Assembly (NCBI GenBank): GCA_958439205.1
Contig: OY288189.1
Location: 1,503,001-1,567,000, forward strand
DNA: 64,000 nt
Direction: 5' to 3'
Source of the DNA: an uncultured Allorhizobium sp.
GTDB taxonomy: Bacteria; Pseudomonadota; Alphaproteobacteria; Rhizobiales; Rhizobiaceae
The notes beneath the pieces were generated by a model that did no database searches, was not told the DNA's origin, and saw nothing but the letters and a program-made list of their open reading frames with translations. Shown one piece after another: positions 29,188 to 38,294 of the stretch (within the stretch, counting starts at the first letter, position 1; the number at the start of each line of letters is the position of its first letter). The position numbers and the translations under genes were made by a program.

Positions 29188-30072
29188 TCAGCTCCGCTTG
29201 TCGCCGGCGTAGTAGACCCAGTGGCGCGAGGACCAGAAGGCAATGAGGGTGAGCGCCATGATGATGACGAATAGCACCCAGGCGATGGCCGAGGCATAGC
29301 CCATGTCGAAGCGCTTGAAGGCTTCGTCATAGATGTAGATCGGCAGGAAATAGGTGGCCTTCAGCGGGCCGCCCTGCGTGATGATGTAGGGGCCATTGAA
29401 CTCCTGGAAGGCCTGGACCATCTGCATGATCAGGTTGAAGAAGATCACGGGCGTGATCAGCGGCAGGGTGATGTGCACGAAGCTCTTCCATTTACCGGCG
29501 CCATCGATGGCGGCTGCCTCATAGAGGCTCTTGTCGATGCTCTGGAGGGCGGCGAGGAAGATCACCATGGCCGAACCGAACTGCCACAGACGCAGCAGGG
29601 TGATGGTGAAGAGCGCATTGGTCGGGTCGCCGAACCAGTTGACCGGCTCCAGGCCAATCATCGCCAGCCCCATATTGACCAGGCCGACATCGGCGAACAT
29701 GTAGCGCCAGAGAACCGCGATCGCGATCGAGCCGCCGAGGATCGAGGGCACGTAAAAGGCCGTCCGATAAACGTTTATGAACTTCAGCTTGTAGTTCAGG
29801 ATCACCGCGACGAAGAGCGCGAAGATCAGCTTCAGTGGCACCGTCGTGAAGACGTAGATGAGGGTCACCCAGAGCGACTTGCGGAAGGTCCGGTCGCCGG
29901 TGAAGAGCCTCACATAGTTGTCGAAGCCGGTGAAGATCGGCGCGCTCATCAGATTGTAGTCGGTGAAGCTCAGATAGAGCGAGACGACGAAGGGCAGCGC
30001 CGTGAAGATCAGCAATCCGATGATGTAGGGCGCGAGGTAGAGGAGCCCGAGGTAACGGCTGTCTCCGCTCAT
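29188..30072 (-). CDS. Sugar ABC transporter permease (MalF type)
   Basis: A 294-residue permease with six membrane segments, beginning GLLYLAPYIIGLLIFTALPF, and an EAA loop YEAAAIDGAGKWKSF near residue 190. Its ATG overlaps the GH4 stop (ATGA), so uptake and hydrolysis are tightly coupled. Together with the second permease, ATPase and binding protein it makes a complete CUT1-type importer. Confidence 0.92.
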   Translation of the reverse strand: MSGDSRYLGLLYLAPYIIGLLIFTALPFVVSLYLSFTDYNLMSAPIFTGFDNYVRLFTGDRTFRKSLWVTLIYVFTTVPLKLIFALFVAVILNYKLKFINVYRTAFYVPSILGGSIAIAVLWRYMFADVGLVNMGLAMIGLEPVNWFGDPTNALFTITLLRLWQFGSAMVIFLAALQSIDKSLYEAAAIDGAGKWKSFVHITLPLITPVIFFNLIMQMVQAFQEFNGPYIITQGGPLKATYFLPIYIYDEAFKRFDMGYASAIAWVLFVIIMALTLIAFWSSRHWVYYAGDKRS

Positions 30073-31475
30073 GCCGCACCTCCGGCTCTGCTCAGCGTCT
30101 CGGGCAGGCGATGCTGGGTGGCCGTCACCATCTCGCGGAAGAGGCGGGTCGCCGTGTCCTGGGGCAGGGCGGCGACGAGCGGGTCCGAGATAAAGAGCGA
30201 CAAGAGCGCTTCGACGTCATCAGAGAGAACCGCTGCGACAAGGGCGTTCTGCCGGTCAGCATGGGGCCGGGCGAGCAGCTCAATCGCCTGCGGCAATCGC
30301 CCTGCGACGACGGGCTGTACGCCGAGTGGGCTGAAGCGGGCATTGGTTTCAACGATCGTGCCTTCCGCGAACCCAGCAAGTTGCCCCCGGTTCGGCAGAT
30401 TGACGTTGCTCACATGCTCAGGACCACCCAGGAGCGCCTTGATCTGCTCGACGATTGCCTCGTCGGAGGCCATAGCCGGCGGCAGGGGGGCACCCTTGTC
30501 GAGCGCCTCCGCGTGATCGACTTTTTGTTTTCGCTCGCGCATCCGGAACTCCACGGGGGTGAGGCCGAATTTCCATGCGGCGTGATCATCGAGATACCAC
30601 GCCTGGGGCAGGAACTCGACGAGATGGCGATCACCGGCGGCCGCGGCGATGCCGAAGCGGAGAGAGAGATCGAACTTCACGCGGAAGCTGTCGGTGAAGT
30701 AGCGGTCGTGCTCGTTGGCCTGATCGAGCGGCGATTCGCGCCAGCCCGTGGCGTGATGCTCGCGGGCGAAATCGAGATAGGTCGGCATCATGTCGACACC
30801 GCCAACTGCCGCCTGATCGACGAAGGTGAAGTGGTTGATACCGAGAACATTCACTTGCGCGTCGCGGTAGCCGTAGAGAACCTCGCCAGCCCGACGGTTC
30901 GCGAGATAGGCCATGATCTTGCGGGTCTTGATCACCTCGTGGCAGGAGCCCCAGGCCCGAATTTCCGGGAAGACGGCATAGATCGTGCCTGTCAGGACCG
31001 ACATGGGATTGGTCAGGTTGCAGACATAGGCTTCAGGGCAATGGCGGGCTACGGCGCGGCCGATCTCGGCAATCATCGGGATTGCCCGCATGGCGCGGAC
31101 AAAGCCGCCGGGTCCGACGGTGTCGCCGACCGACTGGCGGATGCCGTAGCGCTCGGGGATCGCGATGTCGTTCGCCATGTCCTCGAAGGAGCCCGGCAGG
31201 ATCGAGATGATGACAATGTCGGCACCGGTTAGGGCGGCTTCGAGCGTCCGTTCGGCTGAGTAGTTGACGGGTGCGCCAACGTCGCTGCGGGTGGCATAGC
31301 GGTTGCCGATGCGGGCGTTGCGCTCGGCGGCGGCATGGTCGAGATCGTAGAGCCGAACGGTCGCCGGTACCGTGCCGTCCTGGGCCAGGTCGCCCATCAG
31401 TTTCGTCGCCCAGTTGAGCGAGCCGCCGCCGACATAGGCGATGGTGACCGGGCGCGTGTATTCCGTTTTCTGCAT
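30069..31475 (-). CDS. GH4 glycosidase, probable alpha-galacturonidase
   Basis: A 468-residue NAD- and metal-dependent GH4 enzyme: the NAD fold YVGGGSLNW, then VYDLD-type RLYDLD, NLTNPMSVLT, SCHEVIKTRK and GINHF. The CHEV tetrad marks the GH4 cluster whose characterised member is alpha-galacturonidase LplD of Bacillus; CHE/CHS variants have other specificities. A role in cutting galacturonate from short oligomers fits the operon. ATG at 31475 is chosen for agreement with family N-termini, but it has no ribosome site. GTG at 31529, with AGGAGGAGAAGGGA upstream, would add 18 residues and may be the true start. First gene of the seven-gene operon. Confidence 0.85.
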   Translation of the reverse strand: MQKTEYTRPVTIAYVGGGSLNWATKLMGDLAQDGTVPATVRLYDLDHAAAERNARIGNRYATRSDVGAPVNYSAERTLEAALTGADIVIISILPGSFEDMANDIAIPERYGIRQSVGDTVGPGGFVRAMRAIPMIAEIGRAVARHCPEAYVCNLTNPMSVLTGTIYAVFPEIRAWGSCHEVIKTRKIMAYLANRRAGEVLYGYRDAQVNVLGINHFTFVDQAAVGGVDMMPTYLDFAREHHATGWRESPLDQANEHDRYFTDSFRVKFDLSLRFGIAAAAGDRHLVEFLPQAWYLDDHAAWKFGLTPVEFRMRERKQKVDHAEALDKGAPLPPAMASDEAIVEQIKALLGGPEHVSNVNLPNRGQLAGFAEGTIVETNARFSPLGVQPVVAGRLPQAIELLARPHADRQNALVAAVLSDDVEALLSLFISDPLVAALPQDTATRLFREMVTATQHRLPETLSRAGGAA

Positions 31476-31637
31476 CGCAACATTCAAGGGCTGCGGCTTT
31501 GGGGCGGCCCACAAGGCTGCCCGCTCCACCGACGTCCCTTCTCCTCCTGATATCCTCCCGGCCTTCCCAAGAGGGCCGCTCCTGTGGCTAATATCCCCCC
31601 AATTGGTCTTTCGCGGAAATCGACAAATAGGGGAAAA

Positions 31638-32552
31638 ATGATGGACGAAACTGAAGGTAGTGTGCTGGCCGGCATTCCGATGCAGGCGCTGGCGCTGAAC
31701 CTGACCCGCTCGACCATCCGCATGCAGCATTCGCAGACCTGGTCGATCGACAAGTCGAACCGGGTGCATGATCTCGTGATCTGCCTGAGCGGCCGCGGCA
31801 TCTATGAGGTCGAGGGGCAGACGGTAGAGCTTGAGCCGGGGTCGGCCATGCTATTGCCGGCCGGCACGAGGTTTGTCGGGCGGTCGGCTTCTGTCGAGGC
31901 CTACACGGGCATCGCGCAGCATTTCACGCTTGACCTTTTCGGCCGCCTCGACCTGATCGCGCAAATGGATCTGGCGCTTTCGGTGAAGCTTGCCCGTTGG
32001 GATATGCTGGAAAAGGTGGTCCGGCATTTTCGCGAGACGGCGCCGCCCTATTCGACGACTCTGCAGCAGCATCATGTCTTCATGTTCCTGCTCATCGAAT
32101 TCATCGAGCAGGCTTTCGTCCGATGGCGCGAGCAATCCGTCGGCACGGTTGCCAATCCCGATCAGCTCTCGCTTGCGATCATGGTGGCCGCCAGCCAGAT
32201 CGCGGCCGACCCGCTGAACGAGACGATCAGCGAGCAGGTGCTGGCCGCAGCGCCCTACAATCCGGATTATTTCAAGCGTGAATTCCGCAAGCGCGTCGGT
32301 TGGACCATGGACAAGTTCCAGGAGTTCAAGCGCATGGAACGCGCCATGGGGTTGCTGGCCGGCGGATGCACGGTGAAGCGGGCAGCTGCCCTTTCCGGCT
32401 ATACGGACGCCTATTATTTCTCCCGCATGTTCAAGCGCTACATCGGCATCAGCCCGCAGGGTTATCGTGAGGCGGAACGCCGTAACCGAGAAGGGGCTTT
32501 CCCGCGTGGCGAGGAAGACGGGCAGGTCGTCTATCCGCTGCCGCGTCCCTGA
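31638..32552 (+). CDS. AraC-family regulator of the pectin-oligomer operon
   Basis: A 304-residue AraC protein: an N-terminal cupin-like sensing domain (VHDLVICLSGRGIYEVEGQ, LLPAGTRF) and a C-terminal double helix-turn-helix (ISEQVLAAAPYNPDYFKREFRK, then CTVKRAAALSGYTDAYYFSRMFKRYIGISPQGYR, spread over residues ~195-285). ATG at 31638 (ATGATG) follows AGGGGAA. It is divergent from the GH4-led operon and lies just before kduI, so it is the natural regulator of both. Ligand unknown, presumably an uronate or oligomer. Confidence 0.88.
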   Translation: MMDETEGSVLAGIPMQALALNLTRSTIRMQHSQTWSIDKSNRVHDLVICLSGRGIYEVEGQTVELEPGSAMLLPAGTRFVGRSASVEAYTGIAQHFTLDLFGRLDLIAQMDLALSVKLARWDMLEKVVRHFRETAPPYSTTLQQHHVFMFLLIEFIEQAFVRWREQSVGTVANPDQLSLAIMVAASQIAADPLNETISEQVLAAAPYNPDYFKREFRKRVGWTMDKFQEFKRMERAMGLLAGGCTVKRAAALSGYTDAYYFSRMFKRYIGISPQGYREAERRNREGAFPRGEEDGQVVYPLPRP

Positions 32553-32640
32553 AACCTGTCTTATGAGTTATGGCGGAACAGATCCTCAAGGCGGTATGGT
32601 AGCCGGCGCATAAAGATTTTATCCTTGCTGCACGCTTTCC

Positions 32641-32672
32641 AACATGTATGATAAGTTGAAATAACATGTATG
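32641..32672 (+). promoter_or_regulatory. Direct repeat before kduI, candidate operator
   Basis: AACATGTATG occurs at 32641-32650 and again at 32663-32672, 22 bases apart start to start, which is two helical turns. Two copies on one face of the helix suit an AraC dimer or a GntR-type protein. The second copy runs into the ribosome site of kduI. Confidence 0.45.
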
Positions 32673-32681
32673 GGAGGAATG

Positions 32682-33524
32682 ATGTCGCACACCGACTTCA
32701 CCAATCGCTTCGCCGTGGACCCCTTGACCGCTGCCGGCTTCGGCACGGACGAATTACGGTCGAATTTCCTGCTGCCGCCGCTCTTCGTGCCTGGACGCAT
32801 CCAGCTGCACTACACCAATTATGACCGCATGATCGTCGGTGGCGCCGTGCCGGTCACTTCTGAGTTATCGCTCGAAACGATCAAGCCGGCCGGCACGCCG
32901 GAGCTTCTGGCGCGCCGTGAGATGATTGCGGTCAATATCGGTGGCGCTGGGGTCGTGACGGTCGATGGCGAAAGGTTCGAGGCCGGCACCCGCGATATGG
33001 TCTATGCCGGCATGGGTTCCTTGGTCAGCTTCTCATCTGTGTCGTCGGAGCAGCCGGCGAAGTTTTACCTCTTGAGTGCGCCAGCCCACACCCGTCATCC
33101 GGCCCGCCATATCGGCATCGGCGATGCCAAGCGGCTCGATCTCGGGGCGCAGGAAACCAGCAACGAGCGCTCGATCTTCCAGTTCGTGCACCCGGAGGGC
33201 GTGAAAACTTGCCAGCTCGTGGTCGGCATGACCAGCCTCGCCAAGGGTTCCGTCTGGAACACCATGCCGTGTCACATCCATGACCGGCGCATGGAGGCCT
33301 ATCTCTATTTCGACATGGCGGAAAAGACGCGGGTCTTCCATCTTCTGGGCGAGCCGGACGAGACGCGCCACATCATCATGAAGAACGAGGAAGCGGTTCT
33401 GTCGCCCGGCTGGTCTATCCATTCGGGAGCTGGAACGGCCAACTATTCCTTCATCTGGGCTATGGCCGGTGACAATGTTGACTATACCGACGTGGATCCG
33501 GTGGCCATCGAAGACATGCGCTGA
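32682..33524 (+). CDS. kduI: 5-keto-4-deoxyuronate isomerase KduI
   Basis: A 280-residue cupin isomerase. The zinc ligands of E. coli KduI are recognisable in MPCHIHDRRMEAYLYF (two His and a Glu) and in the His of WSIHSGAG. It converts 4-deoxy-L-threo-5-hexosulose uronate, the product of unsaturated uronyl hydrolases, to 3-deoxy-D-glycero-2,5-hexodiulosonate. ATG at 32682 (MSHTDF) is used because GGGAGG lies just upstream; ATGs at 32670 and 32679 overlap that site. The next enzyme, KduD, is not in the window. Confidence 0.93.
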   Translation: MSHTDFTNRFAVDPLTAAGFGTDELRSNFLLPPLFVPGRIQLHYTNYDRMIVGGAVPVTSELSLETIKPAGTPELLARREMIAVNIGGAGVVTVDGERFEAGTRDMVYAGMGSLVSFSSVSSEQPAKFYLLSAPAHTRHPARHIGIGDAKRLDLGAQETSNERSIFQFVHPEGVKTCQLVVGMTSLAKGSVWNTMPCHIHDRRMEAYLYFDMAEKTRVFHLLGEPDETRHIIMKNEEAVLSPGWSIHSGAGTANYSFIWAMAGDNVDYTDVDPVAIEDMR

Positions 33525-33562
33525 CCTCGACCGGTTCATCGTAACGGGCATACACATTCTTG

Positions 33563-33593
33563 CGGCATGCGGGATCGTCCATCTCGCGTGCCG
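33563..33593 (+). terminator. kduI terminator
   Basis: A 13-base-pair stem (33563-33575 with 33581-33593, two G-T wobbles) with a 5-base loop is followed by TCTTGCTTTG. It lies 39 bases after the kduI stop. Confidence 0.7.
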
Positions 33594-33789
33594 TCTTGCT
33601 TTGTCGTTTTCGATTTAAGGTTGCGGACTTAGGCGAGCTGCTGGCGCCGCTGACACCGCTTCCCGGACGTCAATCAGACCTGTCTCATTAAGGTCATATT
33701 AGTCTTCCTTGGCCATTCTCCATATGATTCAGGCATGGACCTCGATGACCGCAGTTTTGCCGGTCGCCGATGTCGGAGGAGACCAAACC

Positions 33790-36330
33790 GTGTTCATCGA
33801 CCGCATATTGTCGCGCTTCAATATTCAGACGAAGGTGCTGATTTTCATTCTGCCTTTCGTCATCAGCATCTCCGCTGTCGGCTTTACCGGGCTTTACGCA
33901 TCGGGCCTGCTGCAGGGACGCATCGAGATTTCGAACAGTGTGCTGCAGTCGTTAAGCGGTTTCCGCGATGTTTCGGCCTCGATGACGAGCTTCCTCGCGA
34001 ACACGACGGAAGAGGCAAGGGCGGACCTGACGGGGCGCCTCGAGCAGCAGAAGCGGGATCTCGAGACGACGCTTTCGCAGCTCGCCCCCGATGCCGATGG
34101 CCGCACGGAACTTGAGGATGCCGGTAAGCTGATCGACCAGGTCTTCGTCCATATCGGCGATCTCTGGACCCTGCATGATGCCGAGTCCAAGCTCGTGGAT
34201 ACGCTGCAGCAGGGCACCAAGCAGATCGTTGTCGCCCAGGGCCGCGTGACCGCCGCCATGGCCACCCTTGAACGCGCCGTCCAGGGGGATGATGCCGCCG
34301 CCAAGACCATGCTGCGCGATGCCGAGAGCATTCGCAGCACCGGGACCTTCCTGACCGAAACCAATTCCGCCTTCACCAAGGCCAAGACGCCGGACGAGAA
34401 GTTTGCCGTGATCACGGCCCGCGTCGACGAAATCATCGCGCGCCAGCAGGTGCTCGCCGCCGTGCTACCGAAAGCCAACCAATCTGCCGCAAAGACGCTC
34501 GACAAGATCGGCGGCGAACTGAAGGCTGCCGTGGCCGCCAACGACAAGTCCGAGGCTGTCATCACCGATCTCGCCGGCAAGCTGCGCAACTTCACCCAGC
34601 TCAACGCCTATCTCGGTCTTGCCGCCCAGCAGAAGATGAAGGAAGCCACCATCAAGTTCGGTGAGCTGGATGCACCGCTCGCGAAGGCCCAGGCCGTGAT
34701 CGCCGACGGTCGTCAGGTCATGGCTGCCGGTTATGCGCTGCAGATCATGATGGCGCGTTTCCTGCTGGAGCCGACAGAGCAGAATCGGATGCTCCTGGAG
34801 CAGCAGTTCAATGCCGTGAAGAAGTTTCTGGCCGCACTCGACAAGACCGCTGCCGATCAGCCGATCATGATGCAGGTGAAGAAGGAGCTCGGGCCAGCCG
34901 TCGATTCCATGATCGATGCAAGCGCCGAACTCGTTAAGGTCAGCCAGGAGCGCAAGTCGAGCTTCGAGCAGGCTGCATCCGATCTCAATGTCATCTGGAA
35001 GCAACTGACCACCTTTGCCGAAATGCAGAAGGTCTCGGCCGGCGAGGAGCGCCAGGAGGCGAACTCCATCTCCATCGGCGCGACCGGCCTCGGCATCCTC
35101 ATCTCGATCTTTGCGGGCATCGGCCTCGTTCTGACCTTCAAGGGCCCGATCGGCCAGATCACCGGCGCGATGCGTCGTCTGGCCGAAGGCGTGCTCGACA
35201 CCAAGATCAATGGCGAAGCCCGCGTCGACGAAATCGGCGAGATGGCCCGTGCGCTCGGCGTGTTCAAGCAGAACGCGCTGTCGAAGATCGAGATCGAAAG
35301 CCGCAGCGAGGCCGAACGGGTTCAGGCCGAGGAAGAGCGTCGTCGCAACGATGTCGAAAAGCAGGAGATCGACCGTCAGATCGACTTCGCCGTCAACGCG
35401 CTCGCCACCGGTCTTGGCCGTCTTGCCAAGGGCGACATTTCGGAGACCATCGACACGCCGTTCCACGGCCGTCTCGAGCAGCTGCGCAACGACTTCAACC
35501 AGTCGCTGGAGCATCTGCAGGATACGATGACGCAGATCCGCTCAAACACTTACATGATTCAGCGCAACGCCGCCGAGATGAGCAGTGCGGCCGACCAGCT
35601 GGCCAAGCGTACCGAACAGCAGGCGGCCTCGCTTGAGCAAACGGCGGCTGCCGTCGACGAAATCACGGTGACCGTCAAGTCGTCTGCCGAGCGAGCCGAG
35701 GAAGTGAACAACATCGTTGCCGATACCAAGGGCCGCGCCGACACGTCGTCGACGGTTGTCGGAAACGCCATCGACGCCATGGGTCGTATCGAGGACGCCT
35801 CGGGCCAGATCGTGCAGATCATCGATGTCATCGACGAGATCGCCTTCCAGACGAACCTGCTGGCACTGAACGCCGGCATCGAAGCGGCACGTGCGGGCGA
35901 GGCCGGCAAGGGCTTCGCCGTTGTGGCCCAGGAAGTCCGCGAACTGGCGCAGCGCTCGGCGGGTGCAGCGCAGCAGATCAAGGACCTCATTCACAAGTCG
36001 AGCACGGAAGTCTCGGCCGGATCCAAGCTGGTGCAGCAGACCGGTGCGGTGCTCGCCGAGATCTCGGCCAATATCATCACGGTCGCCGACCGCGTCTCGG
36101 TCATCGCCATGGCGAGCCGTGATCAGTCGAACGGGCTGGCGGAAGTCAATTCCTCCGTCAACGAGATGGACCAGATGACCCAGCGCAACGCTGCCATGGT
36201 CGAGGAGACGAATGCCGCGACCCGCCAGCTGGCCGATGAGGCAGATGCATTGATGCAGCTCGTCAACCAGTTCAAGCTCGCTCCGGAAGGTCGTCGTGCC
36301 TCCGCGCATTCCCACAGCCGCGCGGCCTGA
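33790..36330 (+). CDS. Methyl-accepting chemotaxis protein
   Basis: An 846-residue chemoreceptor. A first membrane helix (residues ~17-38) is followed by a long, mainly helical periplasmic sensor of about 390 residues, a second helix near 428-450 ([16 protein letters not shown]), HAMP-type linkers ([17 protein letters not shown] and [13 protein letters not shown]), and a signalling domain with the conserved tip [23 protein letters not shown] near residues 680-705. No CheR-docking pentapeptide is present at the C-terminus (ends SHSRAA). GTG at 33790 is chosen because of GGAGGAG nine bases upstream. Its position between kduI and a carboxylate transporter locus suggests a nutrient ligand, but none can be named. 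Confidence 0.92.
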   Translation: MFIDRILSRFNIQTKVLIFILPFVISISAVGFTGLYASGLLQGRIEISNSVLQSLSGFRDVSASMTSFLANTTEEARADLTGRLEQQKRDLETTLSQLAPDADGRTELEDAGKLIDQVFVHIGDLWTLHDAESKLVDTLQQGTKQIVVAQGRVTAAMATLERAVQGDDAAAKTMLRDAESIRSTGTFLTETNSAFTKAKTPDEKFAVITARVDEIIARQQVLAAVLPKANQSAAKTLDKIGGELKAAVAANDKSEAVITDLAGKLRNFTQLNAYLGLAAQQKMKEATIKFGELDAPLAKAQAVIADGRQVMAAGYALQIMMARFLLEPTEQNRMLLEQQFNAVKKFLAALDKTAADQPIMMQVKKELGPAVDSMIDASAELVKVSQERKSSFEQAASDLNVIWKQLTTFAEMQKVSAGEERQEANSISIGATGLGILISIFAGIGLVLTFKGPIGQITGAMRRLAEGVLDTKINGEARVDEIGEMARALGVFKQNALSKIEIESRSEAERVQAEEERRRNDVEKQEIDRQIDFAVNALATGLGRLAKGDISETIDTPFHGRLEQLRNDFNQSLEHLQDTMTQIRSNTYMIQRNAAEMSSAADQLAKRTEQQAASLEQTAAAVDEITVTVKSSAERAEEVNNIVADTKGRADTSSTVVGNAIDAMGRIEDASGQIVQIIDVIDEIAFQTNLLALNAGIEAARAGEAGKGFAVVAQEVRELAQRSAGAAQQIKDLIHKSSTEVSAGSKLVQQTGAVLAEISANIITVADRVSVIAMASRDQSNGLAEVNSSVNEMDQMTQRNAAMVEETNAATRQLADEADALMQLVNQFKLAPEGRRASAHSHSRAA

Positions 36331-36357
36331 TTGCCGCAAAGCCTAGCCACGGTTTCG

Positions 36358-36390
36358 AGCCGCCGAACCTGAAAGGTCCGGCGGCTTTTT
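36358..36390 (+). terminator. Rho-independent terminator after the chemoreceptor gene
   Basis: AGCCGCCGAACCT pairs with AGGTCCGGCGGCT (12 of 13 pairs) around a 3-base loop and runs directly into TTTTT. Confidence 0.88.
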
Positions 36391-36470
36391 CGTGAGCCGA
36401 GGCCGCGTTCGCAAGCCGGCTTGGAAAGCGACGGTCAGGTCGCTATCCTTGCGCTCGGAGGAGACAGCCC

Positions 36471-38294
36471 GTGACGACAGCAACGACACCACCGGCGCGA
36501 CGACTGGCTGTGGCACGGCGCATGATCCTGGCGCTCGTGCTGATCCTCATTGCTGCAAGCCTTGCACTCGCTACCATCGGCAACCGGCTCCTCACCCGCA
36601 ACGTCATGGCGGAGGCTTCGCTGCAGGCCAACAGCGCCTTGCGCCTGGCGACTTCGGCGCTCTCAGGCCATCTTAGCCGCTATGAGACCTTGCCGGCGCT
36701 GATCGCCGACCACGAGGACATGAAAGAACTCATCCTTGATCCTGGCAATCCGGCGCTTCGGCGGGCTGCCAATCTCTATCTCAAGGAAATCAACACGCTG
36801 CTCGAATCCTCCGACATCTATGTGATGACGATGGACGGCAATACGATTGCCGCTAGCAATTTCGACGGTGCGGCGAGCTTTGTCGGCGAGAACTTCATCT
36901 ACCGTCCCTATTTCTACGAAGCGGCTGCCGGCAAGCAGGCGCGTTTCTACGCACTCGGCACCACCTCGGCCAAGCGCGGCTACTATTTCTCGGCGCCGAT
37001 CGAGGTGGATGGGACGGTGCGTGGCGTTATTGCCTTCAAGGTCGATATCGAGGGTATCGAAACATCCTGGCGGGGTGGGGAGTACAAGATCCTCGTGCAT
37101 GATCCCGAGGGCATCATTTTCATGACCGGGAATCCGGAGTGGCTTTATGCCTCGGTGCTGCCGCTCACGCCTGAGCGACTTGAACGGACGACCGCCTCCC
37201 GGCGCTATTCCGATGCGGTCTTGCGGGAGTTGCCGATCAAGCGAAGTGCGCTTGATGATCATGTGCTGATGACCGTCAGCCAGGGAGCGGGATCTCGTGA
37301 GTATCTTGTCCTCGAACAATACATGCCGGACGCCGACTGGACGGTGAAGGTGCTCTTCGACACCGGCACCATCCATGCCCAGGCGCGGACCATGCTGGTC
37401 GCCATCCTGCTGTTCCTCTGCCTGTTTGGACTTGGACTTGCCGTCGTCATCCAGCGCCGTGCCCGGCTGCAGGAGCGCATGCATATGCAGATCGAGGCGC
37501 AAGCCGAGCTTGAGCGGCGGGTCGAGAAGCGCACGGCGGATCTTGCCCGCGTCAACCTGCAGCTCCGCCAGACGCAGGCCGACCTCATTCAGGCCGGCAA
37601 GCTTGCAGGCCTCGGCCAGATGTCGGCTGCCCTTTCACACGAATTCAACCAGCCGCTTGCCGCCGCCAAGACCTATGCCGACAGCGCGACCATGCTGATC
37701 GATCGCGACCGGATCTCCGAGGCGCGAGACAATCTGGGGCGTATTTCCAATCTCATCGACCGTATGGCTTCGATCTCGCGGCATCTGCGCAACTTCGCGC
37801 GGAAGCCGAACGAGAAGCTGAGCGCCATTTCGATCGAGGAGGTGGTCGAAGAGACACTCGAAATCGTCTCGGCGCGCCTCGGTACGGCGGATGCGACGCT
37901 TACATTGAGCTTCGAGCCTGGGCTGCCGCATGTGCAGGGCGGATCCGTTCGCCTGCAACAGGTGCTCGTCAACATCCTGACCAATGCCTGCGACGCGGTC
38001 GAAGGGCTCGATGATCGCGCGATAGAACTTTCGGCGCGTCGAGAAAATGGTCGTGTGGTGATCGAGATCGTGGATCGGGGACCGGGTGTGCCGCCGGCGA
38101 TCATGGAGCGCATCTTTGATCCGTTCTTCACCACAAAGGGTGTCGGCAAGGGGCTTGGGCTCGGCCTTTCGATTTCCTACAATATCATCAAGGATTTCGG
38201 CGGAAGCCTGACGGTTCGGGAGCGTGAGGGCGGCGGTGCCCTGTTCCGGATCGATCTCCTGGAAGCGGAAGCATTGCACGAGGCGGCGGAATGA
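36471..38294 (+). CDS. DctB-like sensor histidine kinase
   Basis: A 607-residue kinase of the DctB type. TM1 is at residues ~20-42, then a periplasmic double-Cache sensor (YVMTMDGNTIAASNFDG, FIYRPYFYEA, YYFSAPI), TM2 at ~303-325, a coiled linker, the dimerisation helix with phosphorylated His390 (ALSHEFNQPLAAAK), and an ATPase domain (NILTNACDAVEG, DRGPGVPP, TKGVGKGLGLGLS). GTG at 36471 follows GGAGGAG. ATGA overlap with the response regulator. DctB senses C4-dicarboxylates in rhizobia; here the pair sits beside a tripartite tricarboxylate transporter, so the ligand may differ. Confidence 0.9.
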   Translation: MTTATTPPARRLAVARRMILALVLILIAASLALATIGNRLLTRNVMAEASLQANSALRLATSALSGHLSRYETLPALIADHEDMKELILDPGNPALRRAANLYLKEINTLLESSDIYVMTMDGNTIAASNFDGAASFVGENFIYRPYFYEAAAGKQARFYALGTTSAKRGYYFSAPIEVDGTVRGVIAFKVDIEGIETSWRGGEYKILVHDPEGIIFMTGNPEWLYASVLPLTPERLERTTASRRYSDAVLRELPIKRSALDDHVLMTVSQGAGSREYLVLEQYMPDADWTVKVLFDTGTIHAQARTMLVAILLFLCLFGLGLAVVIQRRARLQERMHMQIEAQAELERRVEKRTADLARVNLQLRQTQADLIQAGKLAGLGQMSAALSHEFNQPLAAAKTYADSATMLIDRDRISEARDNLGRISNLIDRMASISRHLRNFARKPNEKLSAISIEEVVEETLEIVSARLGTADATLTLSFEPGLPHVQGGSVRLQQVLVNILTNACDAVEGLDDRAIELSARRENGRVVIEIVDRGPGVPPAIMERIFDPFFTTKGVGKGLGLGLSISYNIIKDFGGSLTVREREGGGALFRIDLLEAEALHEAAE

